A DNA stretch of 64,000 nt, from the NCBI RefSeq assembly GCF_022760855.1, contig NZ_JAKTNR010000010.1, forward strand, positions 10,939 to 74,938, read 5' to 3'. The position numbers and the translations under genes are program-made. The notes beneath the pieces were generated by a model. It was not told where the DNA came from, did no database searches, and was given only the letters and a program-made list of their open reading frames with translations. Shown here piece after piece: positions 22,452 through 31,603 of the stretch. The stretch is from Thermus albus (GTDB lineage Bacteria; Deinococcota; Deinococci; Deinococcales; Thermaceae). The first letter of the stretch is position 1. Each line of letters begins with the position of its first letter.

Positions 22452-23624
22452 CTAAAGCTTAACCCGGCGAAAAAGTACAGGAAGGAGGAGGAGGACCATC
22501 AGCAAAAGCCCGGCCCCTAGGAGGTAGGGGGCTTCGGGGGTGAGCCGGTAAAGCCCTGTACCCAGTATAGGGCCCAGCATCCGCCCCAGGGCCTGGGCGG
22601 AACTGTTGAGCCCTGCCACCAGGCCCTGCTCCCCTTCCCCCACGGCCAGGGAGAGGGCAGCCGTCACCCCTGGCCCAGCCAGGGCTACCCCCGCCCCCTG
22701 CAGGGCCAGGCCCAGCACCAGAAGGGGGAAGGAATGGGCCGCCACCAAAAGGAGGAAGCCCAAAAGGCCCAGGGGTACCCCGGTGAGGAGAAGGGTCCGG
22801 GGTGGCCAGGAGAAGCGCCGCACCAAAAAACCCTGGATAAACACCGCCACCAGCCCATAAAGCACCAGGGCCAGGCCCACGCTCCTGGCGGTTTCCACCC
22901 CGGAAAGCCCTAGGCGGTCTTGGAAGTAGAAGGCGATGGTCTGCTCCAGGGCCACGCTGGAGAGGTTCAGGGCAAAGCCCAAGAGGAGAAGGGGAAGGAT
23001 GTGGCCCTCCCAAGGGGAAAGCCGGCCCATCTCCCGGGAACCCTGGGGCCGGGACTCGGGGAGCACCAGGGCCACAAAGAGGGCGTTCAGGAGGGCAATC
23101 CCTGCGGAGAAAAACACCGGGGCCAGGAGGCCGAAAAAGGCCGCAAGCCCCGCTCCCAAGGCGGGCCCCAGGATCACCGCCAGGCCAAAGGCCGCCCCCA
23201 GGAGGGCCATGCCCGCGGTGCGGTTTTCCCTGCCGGTGACGTCCGCCACATAGGCCTGGGCGGTGGGCAGGGTAGCGGAGCTGAAGGCCCCTCCCAGAAG
23301 CCGGGTTAGGAGAAGGAGGAGGAAGAGGAGTCCGGGGGAGAAGAACCCCTTTTGCCCCAGAAGGGCAAACAGGCCAAAGAGCAGGAAGCTGATGCCAAAG
23401 CCCAGGATGCCCAAAAGGAGGATGGGCTTGCGCCCGCGCTCGCTAAGCCTTCCCCATAAAGGGGAAAGGAGAAACTGCATGAGGGCATAGCCGGTGGAGA
23501 AGAGACCCACCTGGACCTCGGTGAGCCCAAGCTCCCGCCCCAGGGGCCCCAGGATGGGAAAGAGGATGGAAAGCCCCAGGATGCTGTTGAAAAGGGTTAG
23601 GAAGAGGAGGCCAAGGGGAGACAT
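22452..23624 (-). CDS. MFS transporter, drug-efflux (TetA/DHA1) type
   Basis: 390 residues with 12 predicted TM segments and a clear motif A, PLWGRLSERGRKPILL, in the loop between TM2 and TM3. TM4/5 has TRLLGGAFSSATLPTAQAYVAD and FGLAVILGPALGAG (motif C type), the mark of proton-driven antiporters. The likely role is export of small molecules; the substrate is not known. It sits immediately before recF with no gap and after the pst operon with a 10-base gap from pstB, possibly sharing read-through. Confidence 0.87.
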   Translation of the reverse strand: MSPLGLLFLTLFNSILGLSILFPILGPLGRELGLTEVQVGLFSTGYALMQFLLSPLWGRLSERGRKPILLLGILGFGISFLLFGLFALLGQKGFFSPGLLFLLLLLTRLLGGAFSSATLPTAQAYVADVTGRENRTAGMALLGAAFGLAVILGPALGAGLAAFFGLLAPVFFSAGIALLNALFVALVLPESRPQGSREMGRLSPWEGHILPLLLLGFALNLSSVALEQTIAFYFQDRLGLSGVETARSVGLALVLYGLVAVFIQGFLVRRFSWPPRTLLLTGVPLGLLGFLLLVAAHSFPLLVLGLALQGAGVALAGPGVTAALSLAVGEGEQGLVAGLNSSAQALGRMLGPILGTGLYRLTPEAPYLLGAGLLLMVLLLLPVLFRRVKL

Positions 23625-23634
23625 GCCCCCAAGT

Positions 23635-24432
23635 TTAGCCGAAACGGCCGGTAACGTAGGCTTCCGTGCGAGGATCCCGCGGTTTGGTGAAGATGGCTTC
23701 CGTGGGACCGAATTCCACCATTTCCCCGTTGAGAAAGAAGGCGGTGTAGTTGGAAACGCGGGCTGCCTGCTGCATGTTATGGGTTACGATGACGATGGTC
23801 ACCTGCTCCTTCAATGAGAGAAGGAGGTCTTCTATAGCCTGGGTGGAGATGGGATCCAGGCTGGCGGTGGGTTCGTCCATGAGGAGCACCTCAGGCTCCA
23901 CCGCCAAGGCCCGGGCAATGGTGAGGCGTTGTTGCTGCCCACCGGATAGGCCGCTGGCTGGAGCCCGGAGGCGGTCTTTCACCTCATCCCACAAAGCGGC
24001 TCCCCGGAGCGCCCGTTCCACAGCCTCGTCCAGGCGGCGCTTGTCCCTTATGCCTACCAGCTTTAGTCCCGCCGCCACGTTATCGTAGATGGACATGGTG
24101 GGAAAGGCCGTGGGCTTTTGGAAAACCATCCCCACCCGCCGGCGTATCAGTACCGGGTCCACCCCGGGAGCGTAGATGTTTTTCCCATCCAAAAGCACCT
24201 CTCCTTCCACCCGGGCGATGGGGGTTAGGTCATGCATCCGGTTCAGGGCGCGCAAAAAAGTGGTCTTGCCGCATCCTGAGGGCCCGATGAGGGCTGTGAT
24301 CTGGTGCCGGTAAATGGGGAGGTTTACCCCATTTCCAACCCCTACGCCCACGCGGTTCCCGTAGCGGACCACTAGGCTCCTGGATTCCATGTGCACGCTT
24401 ACGGCTTCCTTTTCCTTGGTGTCCTGGAACAT
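23635..24432 (-). CDS. pstB: Phosphate ABC transporter ATP-binding protein PstB
   Basis: A 265-residue ATPase of high-affinity phosphate uptake. Walker A is [19 protein letters not shown], very typical of PstB. The Q-loop [16 protein letters not shown], signature [16 protein letters not shown], Walker [16 protein letters not shown] and switch [18 protein letters not shown] are all present. It is the last gene of pstSCAB; its ATG overlaps the end of pstA. No phoU follows, unlike many pst operons. Confidence 0.95.
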   Translation of the reverse strand: MFQDTKEKEAVSVHMESRSLVVRYGNRVGVGVGNGVNLPIYRHQITALIGPSGCGKTTFLRALNRMHDLTPIARVEGEVLLDGKNIYAPGVDPVLIRRRVGMVFQKPTAFPTMSIYDNVAAGLKLVGIRDKRRLDEAVERALRGAALWDEVKDRLRAPASGLSGGQQQRLTIARALAVEPEVLLMDEPTASLDPISTQAIEDLLLSLKEQVTIVIVTHNMQQAARVSNYTAFFLNGEMVEFGPTEAIFTKPRDPRTEAYVTGRFG

Positions 24433-25302
24433 TTAGATCCTCCTCGAGGCCCACCGTGCCAGCAGGCTGGTCAGGGTAATCAGCCCAAAGAGCACTAGCC
24501 CTGCCGCCCAGGCCTGGCGGTGCCAGTCATCATAGGGGCTTATGGCAAAGGCAAATAGTCGCAAGGGAAGGGTATCCATGGGCTTAAGGGGGTTGAGCTC
24601 CAAAAGAGGGCTACCGAAAGCGGTAAAGAGGAGCGGAGCTGCCTCTCCTGCCGCCCGGGCGAAGGCCAAGAGCACCCCGGTGATGAGTCCAGCCCGGGCG
24701 GTGGGCAGGACAAGGGAAAGGATCACGCGCCAGCGGGGAAGGCCTAAGGCCAGCCCTGCTTCCCGGATCTCCTTGGGTACTAGGCTAAGCACCCCCTCGG
24801 TACTTCTGGCCAGGATGGGGATCATGAGGAAGCCCAGGGCGAAACTGCCGGATAGGCCGGAGAACCCCCCCATGGGCTTGACGAGAAGGACAAAGGCCAG
24901 AAGACCAAAAAGAATGGCCGGCATCCCGTTTAGGGTATCGGAGAGGAGCCTCAGGAAGGGATTTACCGGGTGATCGGGGTACTCCGCCAAAAGAATTCCC
25001 GCTGCCAGGCCAAAGGGTAAGGCGATGAGGAGCCCTAGCCCGTCCACGATCAGGGTTCCCACAATAGCCTGCCTTAAGCCACCGCCAGTTTCCCCCGGCG
25101 GACGCATGTCCTTAAGGAAAAAATCCAGGTTGAGGGCACCTGCCCCTTGGGCCAAGGCGTAGGCTATGACCAGGAAGAGGACCAGGAAAGCTAGGCCGGT
25201 GCCTAGGCCCACCAAAATCATCATGAAGCGTTCTTTGCGGTAGCGGGCTCTAAGGGCCAGTTCCTTTTCCGGTCTTCGTACTTGACCAGCAGGAAGCATC
25301 AC
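24433..25302 (-). CDS. pstA: Phosphate ABC transporter permease PstA
   Basis: A 289-residue permease with about six TM segments and the EAA loop REAGLALGLPRWRVILSLVLP. The QAIVGTLIVDGLGLLIALPFG and DTLNGMPAILFGLLAF stretches are characteristic of PstA. It overlaps pstC by 4 bases and abuts pstB, forming the membrane channel with PstC. Confidence 0.94.
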   Translation of the reverse strand: MMLPAGQVRRPEKELALRARYRKERFMMILVGLGTGLAFLVLFLVIAYALAQGAGALNLDFFLKDMRPPGETGGGLRQAIVGTLIVDGLGLLIALPFGLAAGILLAEYPDHPVNPFLRLLSDTLNGMPAILFGLLAFVLLVKPMGGFSGLSGSFALGFLMIPILARSTEGVLSLVPKEIREAGLALGLPRWRVILSLVLPTARAGLITGVLLAFARAAGEAAPLLFTAFGSPLLELNPLKPMDTLPLRLFAFAISPYDDWHRQAWAAGLVLFGLITLTSLLARWASRRI

Positions 25303-26246
25303 ATCACCCCTTTGACCAGGCGTTCTTGGCGTCTCAGGAGGTAGGCGGCGATGAAGTTAACCGCCATGGAAACCCAAAAAAGCAGGAAGCCTACGGCTAT
25401 AAGGGCGGAGAGGTGGAGGTCCTCAACGGCTTCGGTGAACTCGTTGGCGATGACGCTGGGCATGGTGGCTGCTCCACCGAAGAGGGTGTAGGGAAGCTTG
25501 TGGGAGTTGCCGATAACCATGGTCACCGCCATGGTTTCACCTATGGCTCGGGCTAAGGCGAGAAAGGCGCCGGCGATAATGCCTCCCCGGGCCAGGGGCA
25601 GGATGGCCATGCGCATGACTTCCCAGCGGGTGGCACCCAAGGCGTAGGCTGCTTCCCTGTGCTCCCGAGGTACCAGGGCGATGGCGTCCCGGGCTAAGGC
25701 CGCGGTGAAAGGGATGATCATGGAGGCCAGGATCAGGATCGCGGTCATAAGCCCATAGCCCGTGGGATTTCCCAGGAGGGGGAGAAGCCAAGGGGCTTTC
25801 TCCGCGGCCCACAGGTAGAGGGGAAGCTGCACCTGGTCCCGGATCCAAGGGGCCAGGACGAAGATGCCCCAAAGCCCATACACCACGCTGGGCACCGCTG
25901 CCATGAGGTCCAGCAGGAAGTTGATGATCTGGGCTAGCCACCTAGGGGCGTACTCGGCGGCAAAGATGGCGGTGGCCAAGGCGGGAAAGAAGGAAAGAAG
26001 AAGGGCAGAGAGGCTTACAAGGACCGTTCCCAAAATATAGGGCCACGCACCAAAGGACTTTTGGATTACCGGGTCCCATTGGCTGCCAAGGGCAAACCCC
26101 CAAAGGCCAAAGCGGCTTAGGGCCAAGCTTCCCCCTTGGTAAAGCTCAAAGGCCATGAGAACGGCCAGAACGGCCACTCCCAAGGCCAAAAGGAGCAGGG
26201 TCCCGGCAAAGGCGCGGTCGCCGAAATGGGTGTAAAGCCGCTTCAT
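25299..26246 (-). CDS. pstC: Phosphate ABC transporter permease PstC
   Basis: A 315-residue permease with six main TM segments, the EAA loop REAAYALGATRWEVMRMAILP and the PstC-type AVPSVVYGLWGIFVLAPWI and RAIGETMAVTMVIGN. The start at 26246 (MKRLYTHFGDRAF) is chosen over an in-frame ATG at 26303 because the longer version would read through a hairpin just after pstS and has no ribosome site. It partners PstA; the pair carries phosphate delivered by PstS. Confidence 0.93.
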   Translation of the reverse strand: MKRLYTHFGDRAFAGTLLLLALGVAVLAVLMAFELYQGGSLALSRFGLWGFALGSQWDPVIQKSFGAWPYILGTVLVSLSALLLSFFPALATAIFAAEYAPRWLAQIINFLLDLMAAVPSVVYGLWGIFVLAPWIRDQVQLPLYLWAAEKAPWLLPLLGNPTGYGLMTAILILASMIIPFTAALARDAIALVPREHREAAYALGATRWEVMRMAILPLARGGIIAGAFLALARAIGETMAVTMVIGNSHKLPYTLFGGAATMPSVIANEFTEAVEDLHLSALIAVGFLLFWVSMAVNFIAAYLLRRQERLVKGVM

Positions 26247-26266
26247 GGACAACCCCTTTTCAAGAT

Positions 26267-26296
26267 AAGGGGTGGCCCGCAGAAAGGCCACCCCTT
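26267..26296 (-). promoter_or_regulatory. Hairpin between pstS and pstC
   Basis: AAGGGGTGGCC (26267-26277) pairs perfectly with GGCCACCCCTT (26286-26296). On the minus strand no T-run follows (TATCTTG), so it is more likely a stabilising or partial-termination hairpin, keeping the abundant binding protein above the membrane genes, than a full terminator. Confidence 0.65.
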
Positions 26297-26310
26297 TCCC
26301 CATTGGAAGC

Positions 26311-27384
26311 CTAGCGCCCTACGATCTCCTTCCCGATGGGCTTACTCCCGTAGGTCACCCGGGAAAGGAGGGATAGGGCCCGTTGCTGGGGCACCGAAGC
26401 CAAGGCCCCGTAGGTGAGGGGCTCGTTGTACTTTTGCCCCTCAGTGAGGACCCACTTCACGAACTCCACCAGGGCACGGGCCTCAGCTTCGTTCTTCACC
26501 GCCTTGTTAGCGGAGAGGTCTTCGTAAAGCAGCATGTAGGTGAAGCTGGCGATGGGATAGCCGTCAGGAGCCTGGGTATCGGTGATGGAGACCCGCATGT
26601 CCCCAGGGAGGGGCACGTTGGCGGCAGCCTTGATGGAGGGCAGGTCTGCTAAGATGAAGCGCCCCGACTTGTTCTGTACGGCTCCGTAGCTTAGGTTGTT
26701 CTGCTTAGCGTAAGTGACCTCCACGTAACCGATGGCGCCAGGAGTTTGCTTCACCGCTCCAGCTACCCCCTCATTGCCCTTGCCTCCTATGCCCACCGGC
26801 CACTGGACGCTGGTGCCCCTCCCCACCTTGCTGGCCCATTCGGAGGAAACCTTGGAAAGGTAGTCCACCCAGACGTAGGTGGTGCCCGACCCGTCGGAAC
26901 GGTGCACCACGGTGATGGGCAGGGGGGGAAGCTTCACCTGGGGGTTCAACGCTTGCAGGGCAGGGTCATTCCAGGTCTTGATCTTACCCAGGAAGATGTC
27001 CGCGAGCACCGGGCCGGAGAAATGAAGGGTTTCCCGTACCCCGGGTAGGTTATAGGCTGGCACCACGGCTCCCAAGGCGTAGCCGATGTTAAGGGCGTTG
27101 GTTTTAAAACGGGTCCGCACGTCCTTCATTATCTCGTCGGAAAGGGGAGCATCGCTGGCGCCAAAGTGCACCGTTTGCTCCAGAAACTGGCGGATACCGC
27201 CACCGGAACCGATGGACTGGTAGTTGATGCGCACCTTCCCCTCCGTGAGGCGGGTGTACTCATCCCCGTATTTAGCCAACAAGGGATAGGGGAAGGTGGC
27301 CCCTGCTCCCACCAGGGTTACGGTGCCTTGGGCCACTGCCGAGCCTACCAAAGCCAAGATTCCTAGGACCGCTAGCTTTCGCAT
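26311..27384 (-). CDS. pstS: Phosphate-binding protein PstS
   Basis: A 357-residue exported binding protein; signal peptide MRKLAVLGILALVGSAVAQ. Phosphate-site motifs are GAGATFPYPL, SIGSGGGIRQFL, FGASDAPLS and HRSDGSGTTYVW. It is the first gene of pstSCAB. GGGAGG lies 7-12 bases before the ATG, and a CTGACA at about 27410 could be part of the promoter. A PHO-type box is not recognised. Confidence 0.95.
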   Translation of the reverse strand: MRKLAVLGILALVGSAVAQGTVTLVGAGATFPYPLLAKYGDEYTRLTEGKVRINYQSIGSGGGIRQFLEQTVHFGASDAPLSDEIMKDVRTRFKTNALNIGYALGAVVPAYNLPGVRETLHFSGPVLADIFLGKIKTWNDPALQALNPQVKLPPLPITVVHRSDGSGTTYVWVDYLSKVSSEWASKVGRGTSVQWPVGIGGKGNEGVAGAVKQTPGAIGYVEVTYAKQNNLSYGAVQNKSGRFILADLPSIKAAANVPLPGDMRVSITDTQAPDGYPIASFTYMLLYEDLSANKAVKNEAEARALVEFVKWVLTEGQKYNEPLTYGALASVPQQRALSLLSRVTYGSKPIGKEIVGR

Positions 27385-27419
27385 CTCAAACCTCCCAGCC
27401 CTACTATGGGGGTTGTTTG

Positions 27420-28559
27420 TCAGGAAAAGGTCAGGTGCCCCATCGTCCGTTCGGCCTCGAGATAACCTTCCGGTTGAGCGAGGCCCGCCAGGTTGTAAAG
27501 CCCCTGGCGGATCACCGCACCCCCCAAGAGCCTTTCCCCCCGGTAGAAGGCGGCGCTTTGCCCCGGGGTCACGGCGAAGACCGGACTGGCGAAGCGGAGG
27601 CGCAAGGGGCTTAGGGACTCCACTCGGGCCTTCACCGGGAGGGTGCGGTAGCGCACCTGCACCTCCACCTCCTCGGGGAGCTCGGTGAGGAGGTTAGCCC
27701 CTTCTCCCTCTAGGCCCTGCCATAGGGCGGCCTCCTTGGGTCCCACGTAGACCACGTTGGCCACGGGGTCTAGCCCCACCACGTACCGCTCCAGGTGGGG
27801 CTTGTAAAGCCCAAGGCCCTTGCGCTGGCCGATGGTGTAGAGGCTTGCCCCTTGGTGCTCCCCCACCACCTCCCCGGTAAGGGCGTCCACCAGGGGTCCA
27901 GGGCGGGGCTTAAGCCTTTCCTTAAGGAAGGACCTTAGGTCCCCGGCTACGAAGCAGAGGTTTTGGCTTTCCGGCTTCCTGGCGGTGGGGAGCCCGGCCT
28001 TTTCCGCCAGGGCCCGCACCTCGGCCTTGGTCATCCCCCCCACGGGAAAGAGGAGGTGGGGAAGGGCCTCCTTGGAGGTGCCCCACAGGAAGTAGCTTTG
28101 GTCCTTCCGGGGGTCCACGCCCCTCAGGAGGGCCTTCCCTTCCCGGCGCACGTAGTGCCCCGTGGCCACGTAGTCCAGCCCCAGGCGCTTCGCCTGCTTG
28201 AGGAGGGCCCCGAACTTCACAAAGGTGTTGCAGCGGGCGCAGGGGTTGGGGGTGCGGCCCCGGGCGTAATCCTGGAGGAAAGGCTTTATGATGGCCTCCT
28301 CAAAGGTCTCCCGGTAATCCAGCAGGTAGAAGGGGATGCCCAAGGTTTCCGCCACCCTTCGGGCCTCGTAGGCGGCCTCGGGGGTGCAGCAGCTTTCCCA
28401 GGCCCGCCCTGCCGGGAGTTCCAGGGAAGGCTTGGGCGGCTCCTCGGGCCAGAAGCGCATCATGGCCCCCACCACCTCGTACCCCGCCTCCTTCAGGAGG
28501 TAGGCGGAAACCGAGGAGTCCACCCCTCCCGACATGGCCACCAGGACCGTCTTCCTCAT
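27420..28559 (-). CDS. mnmA: tRNA-specific 2-thiouridylase MnmA
   Basis: A 379-residue ATP-pyrophosphatase that thiolates U34 of Lys, Glu and Gln tRNAs. The PP-loop is AMSGGVDSSVSAYLL. The catalytic cysteines are Cys107 (GRTPNPCARCNTFVKF) and Cys202 (ESQNLCFVAGD). The C-terminal beta-barrel region has YTIGQRKGLG and GQSAAFY. Length and domain order are normal. Its ATG overlaps the stop of the DUF1385 gene by 4 bases, so they are co-translated; the pst operon follows. Confidence 0.96.
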   Translation of the reverse strand: MRKTVLVAMSGGVDSSVSAYLLKEAGYEVVGAMMRFWPEEPPKPSLELPAGRAWESCCTPEAAYEARRVAETLGIPFYLLDYRETFEEAIIKPFLQDYARGRTPNPCARCNTFVKFGALLKQAKRLGLDYVATGHYVRREGKALLRGVDPRKDQSYFLWGTSKEALPHLLFPVGGMTKAEVRALAEKAGLPTARKPESQNLCFVAGDLRSFLKERLKPRPGPLVDALTGEVVGEHQGASLYTIGQRKGLGLYKPHLERYVVGLDPVANVVYVGPKEAALWQGLEGEGANLLTELPEEVEVQVRYRTLPVKARVESLSPLRLRFASPVFAVTPGQSAAFYRGERLLGGAVIRQGLYNLAGLAQPEGYLEAERTMGHLTFS

Positions 28560-29452
28560 GCCACCACCCGTTCGCCCAAGGCGGCTTCCGTGCTCCTTAT
28601 GGCCACCTCCACCATCTCCGGGGTGGGCTCGGCCACGGTGAGGGCCTGGAAGCGGAATCCCAGTTCCCGTAGGAGGCGGGAAAGGGGATCCTCATGGCGG
28701 GCGGAGAAGTAGAGGAGCTCAAAGGCCAAGGCCGCCACCACCGGCAGGAAGAGGACCCGGGCCAGTAGCCGCCACCAGAGGACCTCGGGGGCAGGGATGA
28801 AGCTATAGACCAGGATAGAGACCACGATCACGAAGGCGATGAAGGTGGTGCCGCACCGGGGGTGGAAGCGGGGCTGGGCCATGACGTTCTCCACGGTCAG
28901 GGGAAGCCCCTTCTCAAAGGCGTGGATGGCCTTGTGTTCCGCACCGTGGTACATGAAAAAGCGCCCTATGTCCGGCAGGCGCCCGATGAAGCGGAGGTAG
29001 CCCACCAGGATGCCCACCTTGATGAGACCCGCCAGCAGGTTGTAGAGGACGGGGATGCGAGCAGGGTCCAGGAAGAGGCCGGCCAGGAAACCGGGAAGTA
29101 CGATGAAAAGGGCAATCCCCAGAAGAAGGCTCACCGCCACCGTGCCCCACAGGGCCCCTTTGGGCACCTCCTCCTCGCCCCCTACGAGTTCGGCGCTCCG
29201 GGCCAGGGCCCGGTAGCTCACGGAAAGGGCGTCCCACAGGGCCACCACCCCCCGGATGAGGGGAAGCTTAGCCCAAGGGTAGCGCTGGCCTAGGGCAGGC
29301 TCCGCATGGCGCTCCACGTGCACCCTTCCATCGGGCAGGCGCACCGCCAGGGCCCAGGCCCAGGGGGACTTCATCATCACCCCCTCGAGGGCCGCCGAGC
29401 CCCCCAGGGTCACCTGCTTAGCCAAAAGGAGAAGAAGCCGCATCCCTCCCAT
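28556..29452 (-). CDS. DUF1385 family membrane protein (YqhQ-like)
   Basis: 298 residues with the DUF1385 marks GGSAALEGVMMKSP near the N-terminus, MYHGAEHKAIHAFE and RFHPRCGTTFIAFV, and four or so TM segments between 100 and 250. The conserved His, Glu and Cys suggest a metal site; the biochemical role is not known. Two ATGs (29452 and 29443) are possible; GGGAGGG lies between them. It is divergent from leucyl aminopeptidase with only 30 bases between, and coupled to mnmA. Confidence 0.87.
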   Translation of the reverse strand: MGGMRLLLLLAKQVTLGGSAALEGVMMKSPWAWALAVRLPDGRVHVERHAEPALGQRYPWAKLPLIRGVVALWDALSVSYRALARSAELVGGEEEVPKGALWGTVAVSLLLGIALFIVLPGFLAGLFLDPARIPVLYNLLAGLIKVGILVGYLRFIGRLPDIGRFFMYHGAEHKAIHAFEKGLPLTVENVMAQPRFHPRCGTTFIAFVIVVSILVYSFIPAPEVLWWRLLARVLFLPVVAALAFELLYFSARHEDPLSRLLRELGFRFQALTVAEPTPEMVEVAIRSTEAALGERVVA

Positions 29453-29470
29453 TCTGCCACGGGGGCGTGG

Positions 29471-29476
29471 TATCTT
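29471..29476 (+). promoter_or_regulatory. -10 element of a leaderless promoter (aminopeptidase)
   Basis: TATCTT ends 6 bases before the GTG at 29483. No -35 is obvious. The arrangement is the same as for the Nramp gene. Confidence 0.55.
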
Positions 29477-29482
29477 CCAGGC

Positions 29483-30889
29483 GTGATCACCCTACATGCC
29501 ACGACGGCCACACTGGAAGAAGGCAAGGCGCCCCTTAAGGTGGTATGGGTCAAGCAGGGGGAGCTTACCCCCCAGGGCCAGGTTTTGGATGCCCGTCTGG
29601 ATGGTCTTCTCCGCCAGGCCATGGCCCAGGCGGGCTTCAAGGGGGAGGCGGGGGAAAGCCTTCTTCTGGCCACTTCGGAGGGGAACTTCCTCCTTTTTGG
29701 CCTAGGCGAGGACATCCGGGCTGCAGGGGGAAGGCTAGCCCAGGCGTTGGCCAAGCTGGCCTTTCCCGAGGTGCTCGTGGAGGCTCTGGAGGCCTATCCC
29801 TTGGCGGAGGGCCTGCTCCTTGGGGCCTACCGCTTTGACCGTTACAAGGGCGAAAAGGAGGATAGAGCGCTAACCCTTTACCTTTCCGGGGCCCGGCCCG
29901 AGGACCTGGAAAGGGCCAAGGGGGTGGCGGCAGGGGTCTACTGGGCCCGGGACCTGGTGAACGAGCCCCCCAACGTCCTAACCCCTGAGGCCCTGGCGGA
30001 GGCCGCCCTTTCCCTGAGGGCTTTGGGCATAGAGGTGGAGGTTTTGGATGAGGAGGCCATAGAGGCCCTGGGCATGGGGGCCTTCCTGGCAGTGGCCCAG
30101 GGTTCGCACCACCCTCCCCGTTTTATCCACCTACGATACGCCCCCGAGGGGGCCCAAGAGAGGCTGGACCTGGTGGGCAAGGGGCTTACCTTTGATTCCG
30201 GGGGCTACTCCTTAAAGCCCACGGAGAGCATGGCCACCATGAAGGGGGACATGGCGGGAGGGGCGGCGGTGCTTGGAGCCCTGAAGAGCGCGGCCCTTCT
30301 CGGCCTTCCCCTGGAGATCGGGGGTTACATCGCCGCCTGCGAGAACATGGTCTCGGGCCGGGCCTACCGGCTTGGGGATGTGCTCAAGACTCTTGCCGGG
30401 AAGACGGTGGAGGTGATGAACACCGACGCGGAGGGAAGGCTCACCCTGGTGGATGCCTTGGCCTATGCGGAAAGGCAAGGGGCGAGGCGTATTTTGGAGC
30501 TTTCCACCCTCACGGGCTCGGCGGTGGTGGCCTTAGGGGAAGAGGTGGCTGCCCTCTTCGCCACCGAGGAGGCCTGGGGCAAGCAGGTGGAAGAAGCCGC
30601 AAGGAGGGCAGGGGAAAAGGTCTGGCCCCTTCCCTTGGAAAGGGCCTACCGGGAGAAGCTGAAAAGCCCCGTGGCCGATCTCAAAAACGTGGGGGACCGG
30701 AATGGCGGGGCCATCACCGCCGCGCTTTTCCTGGCGGAGTTCGTGACGGTGCCCTTGGTGCACCTGGACATCGCCGGGCCCGCCTTTACCAAAAAGGCCC
30801 ACGCCCTGGGTCCCGAAGGGGGCACGGGGTTTGGGGTGCGGACGGTCCTCGAGGTGGCCCGGGGGTTAACCGATACCACCCCAGCCTGA
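29483..30889 (+). CDS. pepA: Leucyl aminopeptidase (M17 family)
   Basis: A 468-residue cytosolic metallo-aminopeptidase that releases N-terminal residues from peptides. The catalytic C-terminal domain has GKGLTFDSGGYSLKP (Lys and Asp metal ligands) and the signature NTDAEGRLTLVDAL. TLTGSAVVALGEEVAALF and GGTGFGVRTVLE are also typical. The GTG at 29483 is chosen because a -10 box immediately precedes it; the frame's upstream extension overlaps the DUF1385 gene and is non-coding in character. Two hairpins follow the stop. Confidence 0.93.
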   Translation: MITLHATTATLEEGKAPLKVVWVKQGELTPQGQVLDARLDGLLRQAMAQAGFKGEAGESLLLATSEGNFLLFGLGEDIRAAGGRLAQALAKLAFPEVLVEALEAYPLAEGLLLGAYRFDRYKGEKEDRALTLYLSGARPEDLERAKGVAAGVYWARDLVNEPPNVLTPEALAEAALSLRALGIEVEVLDEEAIEALGMGAFLAVAQGSHHPPRFIHLRYAPEGAQERLDLVGKGLTFDSGGYSLKPTESMATMKGDMAGGAAVLGALKSAALLGLPLEIGGYIAACENMVSGRAYRLGDVLKTLAGKTVEVMNTDAEGRLTLVDALAYAERQGARRILELSTLTGSAVVALGEEVAALFATEEAWGKQVEEAARRAGEKVWPLPLERAYREKLKSPVADLKNVGDRNGGAITAALFLAEFVTVPLVHLDIAGPAFTKKAHALGPEGGTGFGVRTVLEVARGLTDTTPA

Positions 30890-30905
30890 CGTCGTCAGGC
30901 TGGGG
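30879..30905 (+). terminator. Hairpin over the aminopeptidase stop codon
   Basis: CCCCAGCCTGAC (30879-30890) pairs perfectly with GTCAGGCTGGGG (30894-30905) and includes the TGA stop. No T-run follows. It could be a terminator or 3'-end protector. Confidence 0.6.
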
Positions 30906-30923
30906 GTCCCGATTGTACACCAT

Positions 30924-30965
30924 AAAGTTTCCCCGCCCTGCCATAAAGCGGGGTGGGGAAACTTT
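30924..30965. terminator. Two-way hairpin between convergent genes
   Basis: AAAGTTTCCCC (30924-30934) pairs with GGGGAAACTTT (30955-30965), with further GC pairs inside. It separates the convergent aminopeptidase and Fur-family genes and could stop transcription from either side. Confidence 0.7.
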
Positions 30966-30991
30966 CTCGGGATTGGCCCCGGGGGAAGGTA

Positions 30992-31435
30992 TTACTCCTG
31001 GCAGTTGGGGCAGAGCCCCCTGAACTCCAAGCGGAAACCCTCCAGTGACCAGCCGGACTTTTCGGCGGCGGCCTTTTGTGCCTGGGAAAGGTCCAGCTCC
31101 GGCAGGTTCTTCAAGAGCAGGTCCTCCACTTTCCCGCAGGAGGTGCAGACCAGGTGCACATGGGGCTCGGTGTAGCCGTCGTAGCGGGTCAGGCCCTTGG
31201 GGTCGCGGAACTCGTAGATGAGGCCATGCTCCCGGAGGACGTGGAGGTTAAGGTATACCGTGGAGAGGCCGATGTCGTAGCCCCGCTTCTTGAGGCCGTT
31301 ATAGAGCTCCTCCGGAGTGGGGTGGACGTTCTTGCGGTCCAGGTAGCTGAGGATCCGCTCGCGAGGCAGGGTGTGCCTCAGCCCCACCGCCTTTAGCCGC
31401 GCCCGGTAGTTCTCCTTTTCCTTCATCCTTGGCAT
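30992..31435 (-). CDS. Fur-family metal-responsive regulator (first copy)
   Basis: A 147-residue DNA-binding protein. The winged helix (residues about 10-85) includes LRHTLPRERILSYLDR and STVYLNLHVLREHGLI. The C-terminal dimerisation domain has the metal motif EPHVHLVCTSCGKVED and a second Cys pair, CPNC, near the end. Whether it acts as Fur, Zur or PerR cannot be told. The ATG at 31435 has GGAGG upstream; a longer frame to 31660 would run through its own promoter. A good promoter lies at 31459-31486. Confidence 0.9.
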   Translation of the reverse strand: MPRMKEKENYRARLKAVGLRHTLPRERILSYLDRKNVHPTPEELYNGLKKRGYDIGLSTVYLNLHVLREHGLIYEFRDPKGLTRYDGYTEPHVHLVCTSCGKVEDLLLKNLPELDLSQAQKAAAEKSGWSLEGFRLEFRGLCPNCQE

Positions 31436-31458
31436 GGCTCCTCCTTCCTTTCCATTCC

Positions 31459-31486
31459 AGTATACACAGGCCGTGTGCAAATGCAA
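31459..31486 (-). promoter_or_regulatory. Promoter of the first Fur-family gene
   Basis: On the minus strand TTGCAT (31486-31481), a 16-base spacer and TATACT (31464-31459). The spacer contains ACAC and GTGT arms (CACACGGCCTGTG), a possible operator for self-control. Confidence 0.7.
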
Positions 31487-31566
31487 CACCCTTAAAACCC
31501 AAAGGGTGGTATAGACAACGCTCCTCTTTTTGGGACCCAGGTTTCCTTCCCGGTAGATGGTCACCT

Positions 31567-31594
31567 TTGGTCCATATGCCTCGGAAGATATAAT
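31567..31594 (+). promoter_or_regulatory. Promoter of the FtsB-like gene
   Basis: TTGGTC (31567-31572), a 16-base spacer and a perfect TATAAT (31589-31594), ending 9 bases before the TTG start at 31604; GGAG lies between. Confidence 0.75.
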
Positions 31595-31603
31595 GGAGCC
31601 ATC

